Shown: positions 6,410 to 7,019 of the stretch, one piece after another | Numbering within the stretch: the first letter of the stretch is position 1 | Layout: each line of letters begins with the position of its first letter | Source of the DNA: Paludibacteraceae bacterium | GTDB taxonomy: Bacteria; Bacteroidota; Bacteroidia; Bacteroidales; Paludibacteraceae | DNA length: 7,019 nucleotides | Reading direction: 5' to 3' | Assembly: GCA_017402895.1 (NCBI GenBank) | Contig: JAFPLG010000109.1 | Span: 1-7,019, forward strand | Translations under genes and position numbers: made by a program | Notes under the pieces: generated by a model | What the model was told of the DNA's origin: nothing | The model's database searches: none | What the model saw: the letters and a program-made list of their open reading frames with translations, nothing else

Positions 6410-7019
6410 CCGTCCTCTACGAAGACAACCATATTATAGCTGTCAATAAGACCTGTAACGAAATCGTTCAGGGCGATAAGACAGGAGATATGCCACTCTC
6501 TGAGATGGTCAAAGCGTATATTAAGGAGAAATACGACAAACCCGGTGAGGTGTTCCTCGGAGTAACTCATCGTCTGGATCGCCCGACGAGTGGAGTAGTG
6601 CTCTTTGCCCGCACCAGCAAGGCCCTCACACGACTGAACGAGATGTTTCGATCGCATGAGCAGATAAAGAAGACGTATTGGGCGATTGTTCAAGGTTGCC
6701 CAAAGCAACTCGAAGCACGCTTGGAGAACTATCTGACCCGCAACGAGCGCCTCAACAAGTCCTTTATTGCTAAGCCGGGTGCGAAAGAGGCTAAACAAGC
6801 TGTTCTGTCGTATAGGACTTTGGCTCGAGGCGAAAACTATACCCTCTTGGAAATCGACCTGGAGACTGGCCGTCACCATCAGATTCGTTGTCAGCTGGCG
6901 TCTATAGGATGTCCCGTTAAGGGGGACCTGAAATACGGCGCAAAACGTTCCAATCCGGATGGAGGTATATGTCTTCATGCTCGCAAAATAGAATTTATTC
7001 ACCCCGTAAAGAAAGAACC
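6406..7019 (+). CDS. RluA-family RNA pseudouridine synthase (3' truncated)
   Basis: The frame opens at ATG 6406, overlapping the previous stop by ATGA, and stays open to the right edge (204 whole codons). It starts directly with the catalytic-domain sequence MTVLYEDNHIIAVNK, so there is no N-terminal S4 RNA-binding domain. THRLDRPTSGVVLFART (54-70) is the RluA motif II, with D58 as the catalytic aspartate that isomerises uridine to pseudouridine. LETGRHHQIRCQLASIG (152-168) and GDLKYGAK (173-180) are the later conserved motifs around the active-site Arg and Tyr/Lys. Most of the catalytic domain is present; the family's usual 220-250 residues for S4-less members suggests only a short missing tail. 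Which rRNA or tRNA uridine it modifies cannot be told. No Shine-Dalgarno site is visible, so translation probably relies on coupling to the receiver-dikinase gene. Confidence 0.92.
   Translation, partial: MTVLYEDNHIIAVNKTCNEIVQGDKTGDMPLSEMVKAYIKEKYDKPGEVFLGVTHRLDRPTSGVVLFARTSKALTRLNEMFRSHEQIKKTYWAIVQGCPKQLEARLENYLTRNERLNKSFIAKPGAKEAKQAVLSYRTLARGENYTLLEIDLETGRHHQIRCQLASIGCPVKGDLKYGAKRSNPDGGICLHARKIEFIHPVKKE

Noticed and set aside
6256..7002. Minus-strand 248-codon open frame at the right end
   Set aside because: It lies antisense to the clear RluA-family gene and the end of the receiver-dikinase gene; its product has no recognisable motif.

Overview
The window looks like chromosomal DNA from a member of the Bacteroidota, most likely the order Bacteroidales. 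The signs are a BspA-type leucine-rich-repeat protein with a Bacteroidales-style C-terminal tail, starts preceded by A/T-rich sequence rather than clear Shine-Dalgarno sites, and a large receiver/PPDK-like fusion of a kind I associate with this phylum. All genes read on the + strand. The genus cannot be fixed from the sequence.

Layout. Bases 1-1158 hold the 3' part of a cell-surface or secreted LRR protein that enters from the left edge. Its stop overlaps the start of a TrmH/SpoU-family 23S rRNA 2'-O-methyltransferase (rlmB-like, 1155-1934) in an ATGA. A 42-base A/T-rich gap with a short palindrome leads to a full-length hexameric-type glutamate dehydrogenase (gdhA, 1977-3332). Bases 3333-3475 carry a 47-nt bulged hairpin with no U-tract, a 10-bp palindrome and a tiny overlapping upstream ORF. 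Then comes a 977-residue protein (3476-6409): two receiver-like domains, a family-specific linker, an ATP-binding PEP-synthase/PPDK N-terminal domain and an unusual C-terminal block. Its stop overlaps, again by ATGA, the start of an RluA-family pseudouridine synthase that runs off the right edge (6406-7019).

How the genes may work together. LRR/rlmB and receiver-dikinase/pseudouridine synthase are two tightly packed pairs, probably co-transcribed and perhaps translationally coupled. In each pair an RNA-modifying enzyme sits downstream of an unrelated protein. gdhA between them is central nitrogen metabolism (2-oxoglutarate + NH3 to glutamate). The least understood item is the receiver-dikinase protein. 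It keeps the ATP-grasp features of PEP synthase but shows neither the phospho-histidine swivel domain nor the PEP/pyruvate barrel, so it cannot be an ordinary PEP synthase despite the name such proteins often receive. I see no mobile element, CRISPR array, tRNA or rRNA.
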